From: Oxalobacteraceae bacterium UBA6018
GTDB lineage: Bacteria; Pseudomonadota; Gammaproteobacteria; Burkholderiales; Burkholderiaceae_D
Reading direction: 5' to 3'
DNA: 20,498 nucleotides
Assembly (NCBI GenBank): GCA_002428015.1
Contig: DIZW01000035.1
Span: 1-20,498 of the forward strand
The position numbers and the translations under genes are program-made. This document shows, one piece after another, positions 1 to 7,338 of the stretch (positions within the stretch are counted from its first letter, which is position 1; every line of letters starts with the position of its first letter). The notes under the pieces are model-generated. The model worked only from the letters and a program-made list of their open reading frames with translations. It ran no database searches and was not told where the DNA came from.

Positions 1-257
1 CGACTTGTGTATAACGAGGTGCCGTAAGAGGGCAACGCCGAGCGGTTGGCGTAGCGCGCGACCCAACAGTTCCATGAGGCGGTTAGGGGCCGTTGCAGGC
101 GTTTCCGGGCGAAAATGTCGGGGGAGTGGGCGGACCTGAGAGGGACCCACGGAATCGGTAGTTTTTATCGGCAGCAATCTGACGACAATTTGATACGGAT
201 GGAATCCTGGGGGCACGCACTTAATAAGATGGTAACGAAGTCCCGCAGGAGCCCGCC

Positions 258-899
258 ATGCCAGTCCCTCTCTCGCTTGACCAAGTGCTCCTGTTGGCAC
301 CCTTGTGCCGGACCGAGTACCGCGCGGCGTTCGAGGCGCCAACGGCCGTACTGGAACGCTATGGCATCAGCGCCTCACCCTTGTGCCTTGCGCATTTCGT
401 TGCTCAAATCATGCACGAGACCGGTGCGCTGACACTGCTGTTCGAAGATCTCGATTACTCGGCCCAGCGGCTCGTCACGGTGTGGCCTGGCCGGTTCCGT
501 CCGCGTGGTCCGCTTGACCCGCGCGTGTATGCCCACGAACCACGCAAGCTTGCCGACGCGGTCTACGCCGGGCGGCTTGGAAATCTCCACCCTGATGATG
601 GTTATACCTTCCGTGGTCGCGGACTACTGCAGCTGACTGGAAAGGACAGCTACGCACGCGCGACCACAATTTTACGCGAGAGCGCCGGGTCGGTTCCTGA
701 CTTTACGCGGGAGCCGGACGCGGTGCTCGGCAAGGACTGGTGTCTGGCGGTCGCAGCCGCACATTGGAAGCAAAGCGGCTGCAACGAGGCGGCCGACCGT
801 GATGATGTGGAGCAGGTGGCCCACCTGATCAACGGCGGCACGGTCGGCATGGCCGCGCGCAAGGCCTGGTACGACCGCACCCGCGCGATCTGGCATTAG
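258..899 (+). CDS. GH19-family lysozyme/chitinase-like glycoside hydrolase
   Basis: The 213-residue protein belongs to the GH19 group that includes phage endolysins and bacterial chitinases, which cut beta-1,4 bonds in peptidoglycan or chitin. The probable general-acid glutamate is E54 in FVAQIMHETG (47-56). It is followed by FEDLDYS (62-68), VWPGRF (75-80), the hallmark FRGRGLLQLTG (118-128) and INGG (191-194). The length fits a bare catalytic domain: there is no signal peptide, membrane segment or wall-binding module. An AGGAG site (247-251) six bases before the ATG decides the start. It stands alone, with no holin, spanin or phage structural gene beside it. Without an export signal it would need a holin, lysis or a secretion machine to reach its substrate. 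A T6SS effector role is conceivable, since a T6SS lies 9 kb away, but nothing here links them. The family is secure; substrate and role are not. Confidence 0.88.
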   Translation: MPVPLSLDQVLLLAPLCRTEYRAAFEAPTAVLERYGISASPLCLAHFVAQIMHETGALTLLFEDLDYSAQRLVTVWPGRFRPRGPLDPRVYAHEPRKLADAVYAGRLGNLHPDDGYTFRGRGLLQLTGKDSYARATTILRESAGSVPDFTREPDAVLGKDWCLAVAAAHWKQSGCNEAADRDDVEQVAHLINGGTVGMAARKAWYDRTRAIWH

Positions 900-1611
900 C
901 TTAGCGTCCAAGGCAAGGCACTGGGGCGGGCACCGAGGCATCCTCGCGGGCGGCGTGCAAGCAACGGCAATCGTCGCAGCGGTCGGTCTCGATCCGCATG
1001 CGCCGGGTCGGCCCGCCCATCGTGACGCCATACGACTAGCCAGGCCAGTAGGTGAAGCCGTAGAGCCGGTCCATCACGAGGGCGCATGCCGTCCAAGGCC
1101 TGCGCGTGACATCGTCGCGCCGCTGCCGTTGATGATCGCTTCTTCGATTGCAATCCATCCTGGCGTACTGGTCCCCCGGTGGCACCCACGGCCGATAGAA
1201 CAGGTGCCCAGCGCAGGCGTGGTCTGCATCTGCGCGCAGCTTGCTTCGGCGCGACAGCACACATGCGATGACGATGCGAGTGAAGGCTTCAGGCATGCCC
1301 AATGCCTTCTCAGACAGCCGACACAGCGGCGCCTGCCGCCATCGACATGGATGATGCACTTCGCCTGCGTATGCCGCGGCGTCGCTCGATTCGCCCGCAG
1401 TCCCACTTTTTGTTCAGTGTGCGTTAACGAACGGTCGGGTCAATCGTGCGCGCCTAAGATGGAATCGTGTGAGTGAAGCGCGTCACGGCGAGGTCCGCGG
1501 CGAGTAGCTTCCTCAGCAGGCTAGCCGGTCGCCTCGAGGATCGGCACCAGAATTCATGCACTGGCGCGGCTGTCGCGCCAGTCCTCGACCACACCGGAAG
1601 CGGAGGTTGTT
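900..1611. other. Gene-poor stretch, no supported gene
   Basis: About 710 bases between the GH19 gene and the small gene at 1612. Several frames stay open on both strands (for example 955-1476 on + and 1036-1359 on -). None has a convincing ribosome binding site, recognisable motif or natural amino-acid composition. Composition is less GC-rich than the operons to the right. It may be decayed coding sequence or a long intergenic region. I see no tRNA, repeat array or insertion-sequence end. Confidence 0.5.
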
Positions 1612-1776
1612 ATGACTACCTTGACCCATCCACCGAAGCACCTGGTACGCGAATATCTCGAACGCCGCACGCGGGAAACCAAACCGCCGCCATCGCCCGA
1701 AGAAATCCGGCGCGAGCTTGGATGGGGACTGCTGGCTCCGGAAATGAAGTGGCCGAAGACGTCCCGCCATTCATAG
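1612..1776 (+). CDS. Small basic hypothetical protein (54 aa)
   Basis: This 54-codon frame opens with ATG at 1612, five bases after a strong GGAGG (1602-1606), and ends at TAG 1774-1776. The protein starts MTTLTHPPKHLVREYLERR and continues into a proline-rich linker and PSPEEIRRELGWGLL, a helix-like segment (about 28-41). It is basic and soluble, with no signal or membrane segment. The natural composition and the ribosome binding site argue for a real gene; overlapping frames here look random by comparison. I believe similar short proteins occur in Oxalobacteraceae, but that is from memory. Function unknown. The N-terminal LVREYLERR and PEEIRRELG segments could be parts of a small DNA-binding or adaptor fold, which is speculation. 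Confidence 0.65.
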   Translation: MTTLTHPPKHLVREYLERRTRETKPPPSPEEIRRELGWGLLAPEMKWPKTSRHS

Positions 1777-1867
1777 AATCCTACACGAGCGCATCGTGCG
1801 CTCCTATGTTCCGGGAACTGCATCGCTCGCATACTGTTATGAACGACCACAATCAGGAGAACGACCC

Positions 1868-2044
1868 ATGACTAAGCGTATCGGCAACAAGGACGAAGCC
1901 CAGCAGCGCAGCAAAGAAGAGAAGAAGGATACCAAGCGGACCAACTTGGCACGCGAGGCGATCAAGCAGGCGATCGCCAAAACCAAGTACCGCAATCAGG
2001 TGAAGAACCAGCCCTCAGCCGAGGTATTCCTGCCTCCGGCCTGA
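1868..2044 (+). CDS. Small lysine-rich hypothetical protein (58 aa)
   Basis: The start is the ATG at 1868, seven bases after AGGAGA (1855-1860). An earlier in-frame ATG at 1796 lacks such a site. The 58 residues begin MTKRIGNKDEAQQRSKEEKK and are very rich in Lys, Arg, Glu and Gln. The middle (about 10-45) looks like one long charged helix, and the tail PSAEVFLPPA is more hydrophobic. There is no signal peptide, membrane span or cysteine. It follows the 54-aa gene by 91 bases, so the two could share a transcript that ends at the hairpin 2073-2104. Function unknown; a stress or nucleic-acid-associated small protein would fit the charge but is only a guess. Confidence 0.65.
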   Translation: MTKRIGNKDEAQQRSKEEKKDTKRTNLAREAIKQAIAKTKYRNQVKNQPSAEVFLPPA

Positions 2045-2072
2045 TCCGCGCCCCGCTATTCACCGATTTCTG

Positions 2073-2104
2073 CAAAGCCCGCGTCGGCAACGACGCGGGC
2101 TTTG
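2073..2104 (+). terminator. Rho-independent terminator after the small-protein genes
   Basis: A 13-bp perfect stem (CAAAGCCCGCGTC at 2073-2085 with its complement at 2092-2104) encloses the six-base loop GGCAAC. It starts 28 bases after the stop codon of the 58-aa gene. The T run is short and lies partly inside the stem, and the A run on the 5' side means it could also work in the other direction. It separates the left region from the operon starting at 2236. Confidence 0.8.
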
Positions 2105-2223
2105 TTGCGTTCGCCGCCGTCGCCATCACGACATCTGACGCCGTTCGCCGATCCTCCAACGCCACTCACCGAAATCCGCTTCCCCCCCGTCGCCTTCGCC
2201 GGTATCGTTACCCTGTCTTTTTC

Positions 2224-2234
2224 AAAGGAGGTGA
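2224..2234 (+). promoter_or_regulatory. Extended Shine-Dalgarno sequence that fixes a GTG start
   Basis: AAAGGAGGTGA matches the 16S rRNA 3' tail over its whole length. It lies immediately before GTG 2236, with GGAGG ending four bases before the start codon. This is the strongest ribosome binding site in the window. It implies high initiation at the first gene of the membrane-sensor operon. Confidence 0.85.
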
Positions 2235-2235
2235 C

Positions 2236-2610
2236 GTGAATACCGACTCTACTTACGAATGGCGGCGCCAGCTGGTGTGGGGCATCATCATCATCGTGAT
2301 CGGCGTGACGCTGGTCCTTGACCGCATGGAGATCGTCGAGGTCGATGAGATATGGCATTATTGGCCGCTGCTTCTCGTGGTCCTAGGCATGAACAAAATG
2401 GTCGGCTACCCGACCGCGCGCCACTTTACCAACGGCCTGTGGCTGATGTTCCTCGGCCTGTGGCTGTTTGCCGTGGTCGAGCATCTGTACGGGCTCACCT
2501 TGCATAATAGTTGGCCGTTTGTGATTATTGCGCTCGGCGTCAAGATCGTGATCGAACCATTCATCAAGGCGCGCTTTGCGCCGCATTCGGAGATCCGCAA
2601 TGAAAAATAA
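2236..2610 (+). CDS. Four-TM DUF5668/LiaI-like membrane protein
   Basis: This 124-residue inner-membrane protein has four predicted spans at about 14-31, 42-56, 67-87 and 92-109, and short polar ends. The spans form two repeats, each ending in a WP-(L/F)-hydrophobic-LG pattern (YWPLLLVVLG and SWPFVIIALG). This is the signature of the DUF5668/LiaI-LiaF-like transmembrane region. The same pattern recurs in the N-terminal half of the next gene, so the two are probably paralogues. The GTG start is fixed by the perfect ribosome binding site. Its end overlaps the next gene by 11 bases, so the two are almost certainly co-translated. In Firmicutes such proteins help sense cell-envelope damage; the role here is inferred from that and from the kinase downstream. 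Confidence 0.8.
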   Translation: MNTDSTYEWRRQLVWGIIIIVIGVTLVLDRMEIVEVDEIWHYWPLLLVVLGMNKMVGYPTARHFTNGLWLMFLGLWLFAVVEHLYGLTLHNSWPFVIIALGVKIVIEPFIKARFAPHSEIRNEK

Positions 2611-3304
2611 CCAAGCGGTGCGCAGCGTGCCGGGCCAGGTCGTGCTTGGTCTGGTGGTGATCGGGCTGGGCGTGCTGTTCTTGCTCGACAATCTCAACAT
2701 CCTCAATTTTCACCGCGCGATCGGTTTTTGGCCTGCCATCCTGATCGTCATTGGCGTCATCAAGCTGCTCGATACGCGCTCGCCGAACGGGTATCTGGTC
2801 GGCGTGCTGTTCATCGGTGCCGGCAGCGTGCTCACCCTGAATCGCATGGGGCTGTTCAATTTCGACTGGCGCATGTTCTGGCCAGTCTTACTGATCATCC
2901 TCGGGCTGTCGGTGGTATTCAAAGCGCTGGCCGGGCGGCGCCAACGTGCAGGCGACATCAAGCTGGCCGACAGCAGCGATGCGGTCATCGAGGTGACCGC
3001 GATCCTGGGCGGCTTCGAGCGCCGCGTGACTTCGCCCGATTTTCGCGGCGGCGAAGTGACCGCCGTGATGGGGGGCTGTTCGCTGGATCTGCGCGCTTGT
3101 GCCCTGCACGGCGAAGCCGTGATCAACGTCTTCGCGGCGATGGGTGGCATCACGCTCAAATGCCCGCCCGATTGGACCGTGATACTACAAGGCACGCCGA
3201 TCATGGGCGGCTTCGAGGAGAAGACCGTGCGTCCGCCGGATGACTCGAAACGCTTGATCGTCAGGGGCTACGCGATCATGGGCGCAGTTGACGTGCGCAA
3301 TTAA
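2600..3304 (+). CDS. LiaF-like membrane protein (four TM plus C-terminal LiaF-type domain)
   Basis: The start chosen is ATG 2600 (MKNNQAV), with GGAGA at 2589-2593; a frame opening at 2576 has no such site. The protein is 234 residues. Spans lie at about 13-30, 41-57, 64-80 and 92-108 and carry the WP motif twice (FWPAILIVIG, FWPVLLIILG). The soluble part (about 118-234) is built from repeated beta-strand turns with a small-Gly-Gly motif: ILGGFE (135-140), VMGGC (156-160), AMGGI (180-184), IMGGFEE (201-207) and IMGAVDV (226-232). This matches the LiaF/VraT-type 'cell-wall-active antibiotic response' domain, which in Firmicutes holds a sensor kinase inactive. The stop codon shares a base with the kinase start downstream, which supports a partner role. 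Direct interaction with the kinase is inference. Confidence 0.82.
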   Translation: MKNNQAVRSVPGQVVLGLVVIGLGVLFLLDNLNILNFHRAIGFWPAILIVIGVIKLLDTRSPNGYLVGVLFIGAGSVLTLNRMGLFNFDWRMFWPVLLIILGLSVVFKALAGRRQRAGDIKLADSSDAVIEVTAILGGFERRVTSPDFRGGEVTAVMGGCSLDLRACALHGEAVINVFAAMGGITLKCPPDWTVILQGTPIMGGFEEKTVRPPDDSKRLIVRGYAIMGAVDVRN

Positions 3305-4371
3305 TGGCCTTGGCTATGTCGACGCGGCGCGGGGCCGGCTTATACCTGCTGGTGTGGCTGATGCTCGGCCTGCTCTTTGCCGTCTTGATGGCCGTCGCCA
3401 GCGGCGCGCTGTGGAGCCACGCGATCCTGTTTGCCGTCCCGGCCACCTTGGTCTATGGCGTGGCCAGCGGCTTTTCCGCGTACTACCTGTGCCGCGCCTA
3501 CCCGCTGGCGGAACGCAAGGCGGCGGCGGTCGTCGCCGTGCTGTCGCTGTCAGCGCTCATATCGGGCGGCTTGTGGGCGCTGTTTTGCATGGCGTGGGAT
3601 GGCCTGTGGCGCGCGCTCGCGTCGGACTGGAGCGGCCCGGCCTTGACGCCCGCCTTGCGCGCCCTGATCGTCGGGCTCGGCGTGGTGCTGTACGGGCTGT
3701 CGGCTGTCGGCCATTATCTGGCGATCGAATTCGAGCGTTCCCGCAGTGCCGAGCGGCGCGAGTTCCAGGCCGCCTTGATGGCGCAGGAGGCTGAGTTGCG
3801 GATGTTGCGCACCCAGATCGATCCGCATTTCCTGTTCAATAGTTTGAATTCGATCAGCGCGTTGACGTCGATCGACGCGGCGCGCGCCCGCGCGATGACC
3901 GTGCAGTTGGCAGATTTTTTCCGGCATAGCCTAGGCATGGAAGCGCACCGGCAAGTGACGTTGTCCGATGAAATAACGCTGGTCAGGCACTTCCTGGCGA
4001 TCGAGCAAGTGCGTTTCGGCGCGCGCCTGCGCGTGACGGAAGCCATCGACGACCTAGCCCGCGCTTGTCTGCTGCCGCCGATGCTGTTGCAGCCTTTGGT
4101 CGAAAATGCCGTCAAACACGGTGTCGGCAATTTGACCGAGGGCGGCAGTGTCGATATTTCCGCGCGCCGCGCCGGCTCGCTGCTGCATATCAGCGTGGAC
4201 AACGATGTCGACCCTGATATGCCGGCCGCCAACCCGCGCGGCATCGGCCTGGCCAACGTGCGCCAGCGCCTGGCGGCTGCCTATGGCCATCATGCGAGCG
4301 TACATTGGGCACGCAGCGGCGCGCGCTTTCGCGTCGCGCTGACGCTGCCAGCGACCACGATGGAGCAATGA
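3304..4371 (+). CDS. LytS/YehU-family sensor histidine kinase
   Basis: A 355-residue kinase. The N-terminal half (about 12-141) has four hydrophobic spans and no sizeable periplasmic domain, so it probably senses something in the membrane or through a partner protein. The His_kinase domain carries the phospho-acceptor H175 in QIDPHFLFNSLNSI (171-184). The ATP-binding domain has the N-box QPLVENAVKHGV (263-274) and the G-box GIGLANVRQRL (313-323). These mark the LytS/YehU class. The ATG at 3304 overlaps the previous stop (TAATG), and a second ATG 12 bases later is an alternative start. No strong ribosome binding site is visible, so translation is probably coupled. The response-regulator gene overlaps the 3' end. 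The short or absent sensor domain, next to the LiaF-like gene, suggests that the LiaF-like protein provides the input. Confidence 0.92.
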   Translation: MALAMSTRRGAGLYLLVWLMLGLLFAVLMAVASGALWSHAILFAVPATLVYGVASGFSAYYLCRAYPLAERKAAAVVAVLSLSALISGGLWALFCMAWDGLWRALASDWSGPALTPALRALIVGLGVVLYGLSAVGHYLAIEFERSRSAERREFQAALMAQEAELRMLRTQIDPHFLFNSLNSISALTSIDAARARAMTVQLADFFRHSLGMEAHRQVTLSDEITLVRHFLAIEQVRFGARLRVTEAIDDLARACLLPPMLLQPLVENAVKHGVGNLTEGGSVDISARRAGSLLHISVDNDVDPDMPAANPRGIGLANVRQRLAAAYGHHASVHWARSGARFRVALTLPATTMEQ

Positions 4372-5093
4372 TGCGAGTGATGATTGTTGACGATGAAGAA
4401 CTGGCGCGCGCGCTGCTGCGCGAATACCTCGCCGCCCATGCCGATATCGAGCTCGTGGCCGAATGCGCGAACGGCTTCGATGCGGTCAAGGCGATCGCCG
4501 AACTGGCGCCCGACCTGGTGTTCCTCGATGTACAGATGCCGCGCCTGGATGGCTTCGAGGTGGTCGAACTGGCCGGCCGCAAGACCCGCTATGTCTTCGT
4601 GACGGCCTTCGACCAGTACGCGCTCAGGGCGTTCGAGGTGCATGCCATCGATTATCTGCTCAAGCCGTTCAGCCAGCAGCGCTTCGACCAGGCGCTCGCG
4701 CATGCGCGCACCAGCGCGGGCCAGGCCGGGCTCGATGCCGTCATGGCCGAGACGGCGCTGCGCGCCAAGCCGCTTGAACGGGTCCTGATCCGTGACGGCG
4801 CGCGCGTGCACGTGGTGGCCGCCGGCGCCATCGCCTATATCGAAGCGCAGGACGATTATGTGCGCATCAGCGCGGACGGAAAATCCTACCTGAAGAACCA
4901 GAGCCTGTCCGACCTGGAAAGCCAGCTCGACCCGGCCTGTTTCGTCCGCGTGCACCGCTCCTACCTGCTCAATCTGGCCTTTATCAGCCGGATCGAACCG
5001 GGGCGCGACAGTCACACCGCGGTCCTCGCCGACGCCACCCGCATTCCCGTCAGCCGCGGCGGCTACCAGAAAATCAGGAAGCTGATGGGCTGA
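4371..5093 (+). CDS. LytTR-type DNA-binding response regulator
   Basis: The 240-residue partner of the kinase. The receiver domain (1-120) has the acidic pair D7/D8, the phospho-acceptor D53 in VFLDVQMP, T78 and K98 in LLKPF. A LytTR domain follows (about 138-238), with IAYIEAQDDYVRI and FVRVHRSYLLNL, and binds DNA through beta strands and loops instead of a helix-turn-helix. Two ATGs (4368, 4371) are possible; GGAG at 4362-4365 is spaced better for 4371. Either one overlaps the kinase stop (ATGATG/TGA), so the pair is translated together. The target promoter is unknown; autoregulation of the 2236 operon is the obvious guess. The gene's last 20 bases overlap the end of the helicase gene on the other strand, with no terminator between them. 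Confidence 0.93.
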   Translation: MRVMIVDDEELARALLREYLAAHADIELVAECANGFDAVKAIAELAPDLVFLDVQMPRLDGFEVVELAGRKTRYVFVTAFDQYALRAFEVHAIDYLLKPFSQQRFDQALAHARTSAGQAGLDAVMAETALRAKPLERVLIRDGARVHVVAAGAIAYIEAQDDYVRISADGKSYLKNQSLSDLESQLDPACFVRVHRSYLLNLAFISRIEPGRDSHTAVLADATRIPVSRGGYQKIRKLMG

Positions 5094-7338
5094 CGCCGAT
5101 CCGGTCCACCTGCCACCAGCGCGGCAGCAGTTCACGCACCTGCGGCTGATCGAAGCGGTCATCGATCAGATAGACCACGCCGCGATCGGTCTCGGTGCGG
5201 ATGACCCGGCCCGCCGCCTGCACCACTTTCTGCATGCCGGGGTAGAGGTAGGCATAGTCATAGCCAGCCCCAAAGCTGTCCTGCATGCGTTGGCGGATCT
5301 GTTCATTGACCGGGTTTATCTGGGGCAGGCCCAAGGTGGCGATAAAGGCGCCGATCAGGCGCGCACCGGGCAGATCGATGCCTTCGCCGAATGCGCCGCC
5401 CAGCACCGCGAAGCCGATGCCGCGGCTGTCGAGCGTGTAATGACCAAGAAAATCGTCGCGTTCGGCCTCGCTCATGCGCCGCGGCTGGCGCCATGCGGGT
5501 ATATCGGGATGGCGGCGCGCGAATTCGTCGGCCACCTGCTCCAGATAATCGAAGCTGCTGAAAAACGCCAGGTAATTTCCCGGCGCGGCAAGGTATTGGC
5601 GCGCCATCAGAGCGGCGATCGGGGCCGCCGAACGGGCCCGCTGCTGGAAGCGGGTGGAGATATTGCTCACCACGTGCACCGCCAGCTGGTCGGCGCGGAA
5701 CGGCGAGGCGATGTCGACCCAGGCCGTGTCGGCTGGCAGGCCGAGGGCGTCGCTGTAGTATTGCCACGGACCGAGGGTGGCCGAAAACAGCGCGACCGCG
5801 TGGGCTGCGGCGAAACGCGGCTGCAGGAAGGGCGCCGGCACAATATTGCGGATGCAAAGTGTCAGGTCGCTGCCGTCCTGCAGGCGCAGGTCGCACAGTG
5901 AATGCGCGCCGAACAGCTCGCTCAAGAGGGTGAAATGCAGCGCGTCGAAGTAGAAGCGCTGCAAGGCCGGCTCGAGCTGGCCCGGTTGTTCCGCCAAAAA
6001 ATCAGTGATGGCGCTGGCCGCTGTTTGCAGCGCGCCCAGCAGGGACTCCGGCGGCGCGGCCAGTACCTGGTAGGCATGCGCGGGCGGGGCGGGCCAGGCG
6101 CGCTTGACCCGGTCCAGGGCCTTCTTCAAGGCCGGCGGCGCGGCGGCGCGGGCGGCGCGCAGCGCGCCCTGTGCCAGTTCGGCGCTGTACATCATGCGCG
6201 CGCGCGCCACCAGGTTGTGCGCCTCGTCGACCAGCACGCTGACCCGCCACTGGTTGGCCTGGGTTAAGCCGTGCAGCATCGCGCCCAGGTCGAAATAATA
6301 ATTGTAGTCGCCGACGATGAGGTCGCTCCAGCGCGCCATTTCGCTGCCCAGGTAGTAGGGGCAGATATTGTGGGCCAACGCAATCTCGCGCAGCGCGGCG
6401 CGGTCGAGCACCTCCGCGCCGAGCGCCGCCTGGCGCGCCGCCGGCAGGCGGTCGTAGAACCCTTTGGCCAGCGGACAGCTGTCGCCGTGACAGGCCAGGT
6501 CGGGGTGTTCGCACGCCTTGTCGCGCGCGACTAATTCCAGCACCCGCAGCGGCAGCGCTTGCGCCGCACCGCGCTTGACGGTCAGCGCGGCGTCGAGCGC
6601 CAGGCGCCGCCCGGGTGTCTTGGCGGCCAGGAAAAACACCTTGTCGAGCCCATGCCCGGGCGCCGCCTTGAGCACCGGGAACAAGGTGCCGACGGTCTTG
6701 CCGATGCCGGTCGGGGCCTGGGCCATCACGCAGCGGCCGCTGCGGTTGGCGTTGAAGATGGTTTCGGCCAAGTCGCGCTGACCAGGGCGAAACGCCGTAT
6801 GGGGAAAGCGCAGCGCCGCCAGGGCCAGGTCGCGCGCGCTGCGGTGGGCCAGCTCCTGCTCGGCCCAGGCGATGAACCTGCCGCACTGGTCGGCGAACAG
6901 GGCCGCCAAGGTGGCGGCCGTCTGGGTTTCGCGCAGCACGGTTTCACGCTGGCTGCCGATCTCGAAATACACCAGCGCCAGGTCGATCTGGTCCAGGCCG
7001 AGCTGTTCGCACAGCAGGTGGGCGTACACGCGCACCTGGGCCCAGTGCAGGTGCCGGTGGTTGTCCGGCATGCTGTCCAGGTCGCCCCGGTAGGTCTTGA
7101 TTTCCTCGACCAGGCGCAGGTCCGGATCGTAGCCGTCGGCGCGTCCACGCACCCGCAACAGGCCGAACTGTCCGGACAGGCTCACCTCTGTCTGGTAGCG
7201 CTCGCCGCGGCGCGCCGTGACGACGGCGTGGCCAGCGATGCCTTCCTGGGCGCTGGGCGAGGGCGTGAAGCGCAGGTCCAGGTCGCCTTGTTTGGCGGTG
7301 AATTCGCACAGGGCGCGCACGGCCACGAGGTAACTCAC
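5074..7338 (-). CDS. Cas4/RecB-like nuclease fused to an Fe-S DinG/XPD-type DNA helicase
   Basis: The 754-residue protein starts at GTG 7338, whose GTGA overlaps the FAN1 stop. Earlier in-frame ATGs (7368, 7356) would lie inside the FAN1 gene and lengthen the overlap. Residues 1-160 form a PD-(D/E)XK nuclease: GRADGYDPD (65-73), EEIKT (78-82, with E79 and K81) and the Q-x3-Y helix at 101-105. The rest is a superfamily 2 helicase. It has Walker A QAPTGIGKT (207-215), the four Fe-S cysteines C276, C283, C288 and C326, DEAH (371-374), and motif VI QAAGRVIR (707-714). This family unwinds 5'-3' and acts on forks, R-loops and flaps. Pairing with a FAN1 nuclease is a known association of the VRR-NUC family. 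The operon carries a LexA box, so it should be DNA-damage-inducible. Confidence 0.92.
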   Translation of the reverse strand: MSYLVAVRALCEFTAKQGDLDLRFTPSPSAQEGIAGHAVVTARRGERYQTEVSLSGQFGLLRVRGRADGYDPDLRLVEEIKTYRGDLDSMPDNHRHLHWAQVRVYAHLLCEQLGLDQIDLALVYFEIGSQRETVLRETQTAATLAALFADQCGRFIAWAEQELAHRSARDLALAALRFPHTAFRPGQRDLAETIFNANRSGRCVMAQAPTGIGKTVGTLFPVLKAAPGHGLDKVFFLAAKTPGRRLALDAALTVKRGAAQALPLRVLELVARDKACEHPDLACHGDSCPLAKGFYDRLPAARQAALGAEVLDRAALREIALAHNICPYYLGSEMARWSDLIVGDYNYYFDLGAMLHGLTQANQWRVSVLVDEAHNLVARARMMYSAELAQGALRAARAAAPPALKKALDRVKRAWPAPPAHAYQVLAAPPESLLGALQTAASAITDFLAEQPGQLEPALQRFYFDALHFTLLSELFGAHSLCDLRLQDGSDLTLCIRNIVPAPFLQPRFAAAHAVALFSATLGPWQYYSDALGLPADTAWVDIASPFRADQLAVHVVSNISTRFQQRARSAAPIAALMARQYLAAPGNYLAFFSSFDYLEQVADEFARRHPDIPAWRQPRRMSEAERDDFLGHYTLDSRGIGFAVLGGAFGEGIDLPGARLIGAFIATLGLPQINPVNEQIRQRMQDSFGAGYDYAYLYPGMQKVVQAAGRVIRTETDRGVVYLIDDRFDQPQVRELLPRWWQVDRIGVSPSAS

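Noticed and set aside
6..14. DnaA-box-like TTATACACA on the minus strand
   Set aside because: A single match with no cluster, AT-rich unwinding element or dnaA/dnaN genes; expected by chance.
1..75. Open minus-strand frame starting at 75 and running off the left edge
   Set aside because: Only 25 codons visible, no ribosome binding site, no recognisable motif.
901..1020. 39-codon minus frame with a CDDCRC motif
   Set aside because: No ribosome binding site and too short to judge; it may be a decayed gene fragment but cannot be supported.
955..1476. 173-codon plus-strand frame
   Set aside because: Random-looking composition rich in Arg, Pro, His and Cys, no ribosome binding site, and competing frames on the other strand.
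1473..1871. 132-codon plus-strand frame over the small-gene region
   Set aside because: It overlaps the better supported 54-aa gene in another frame and lacks a start signal.
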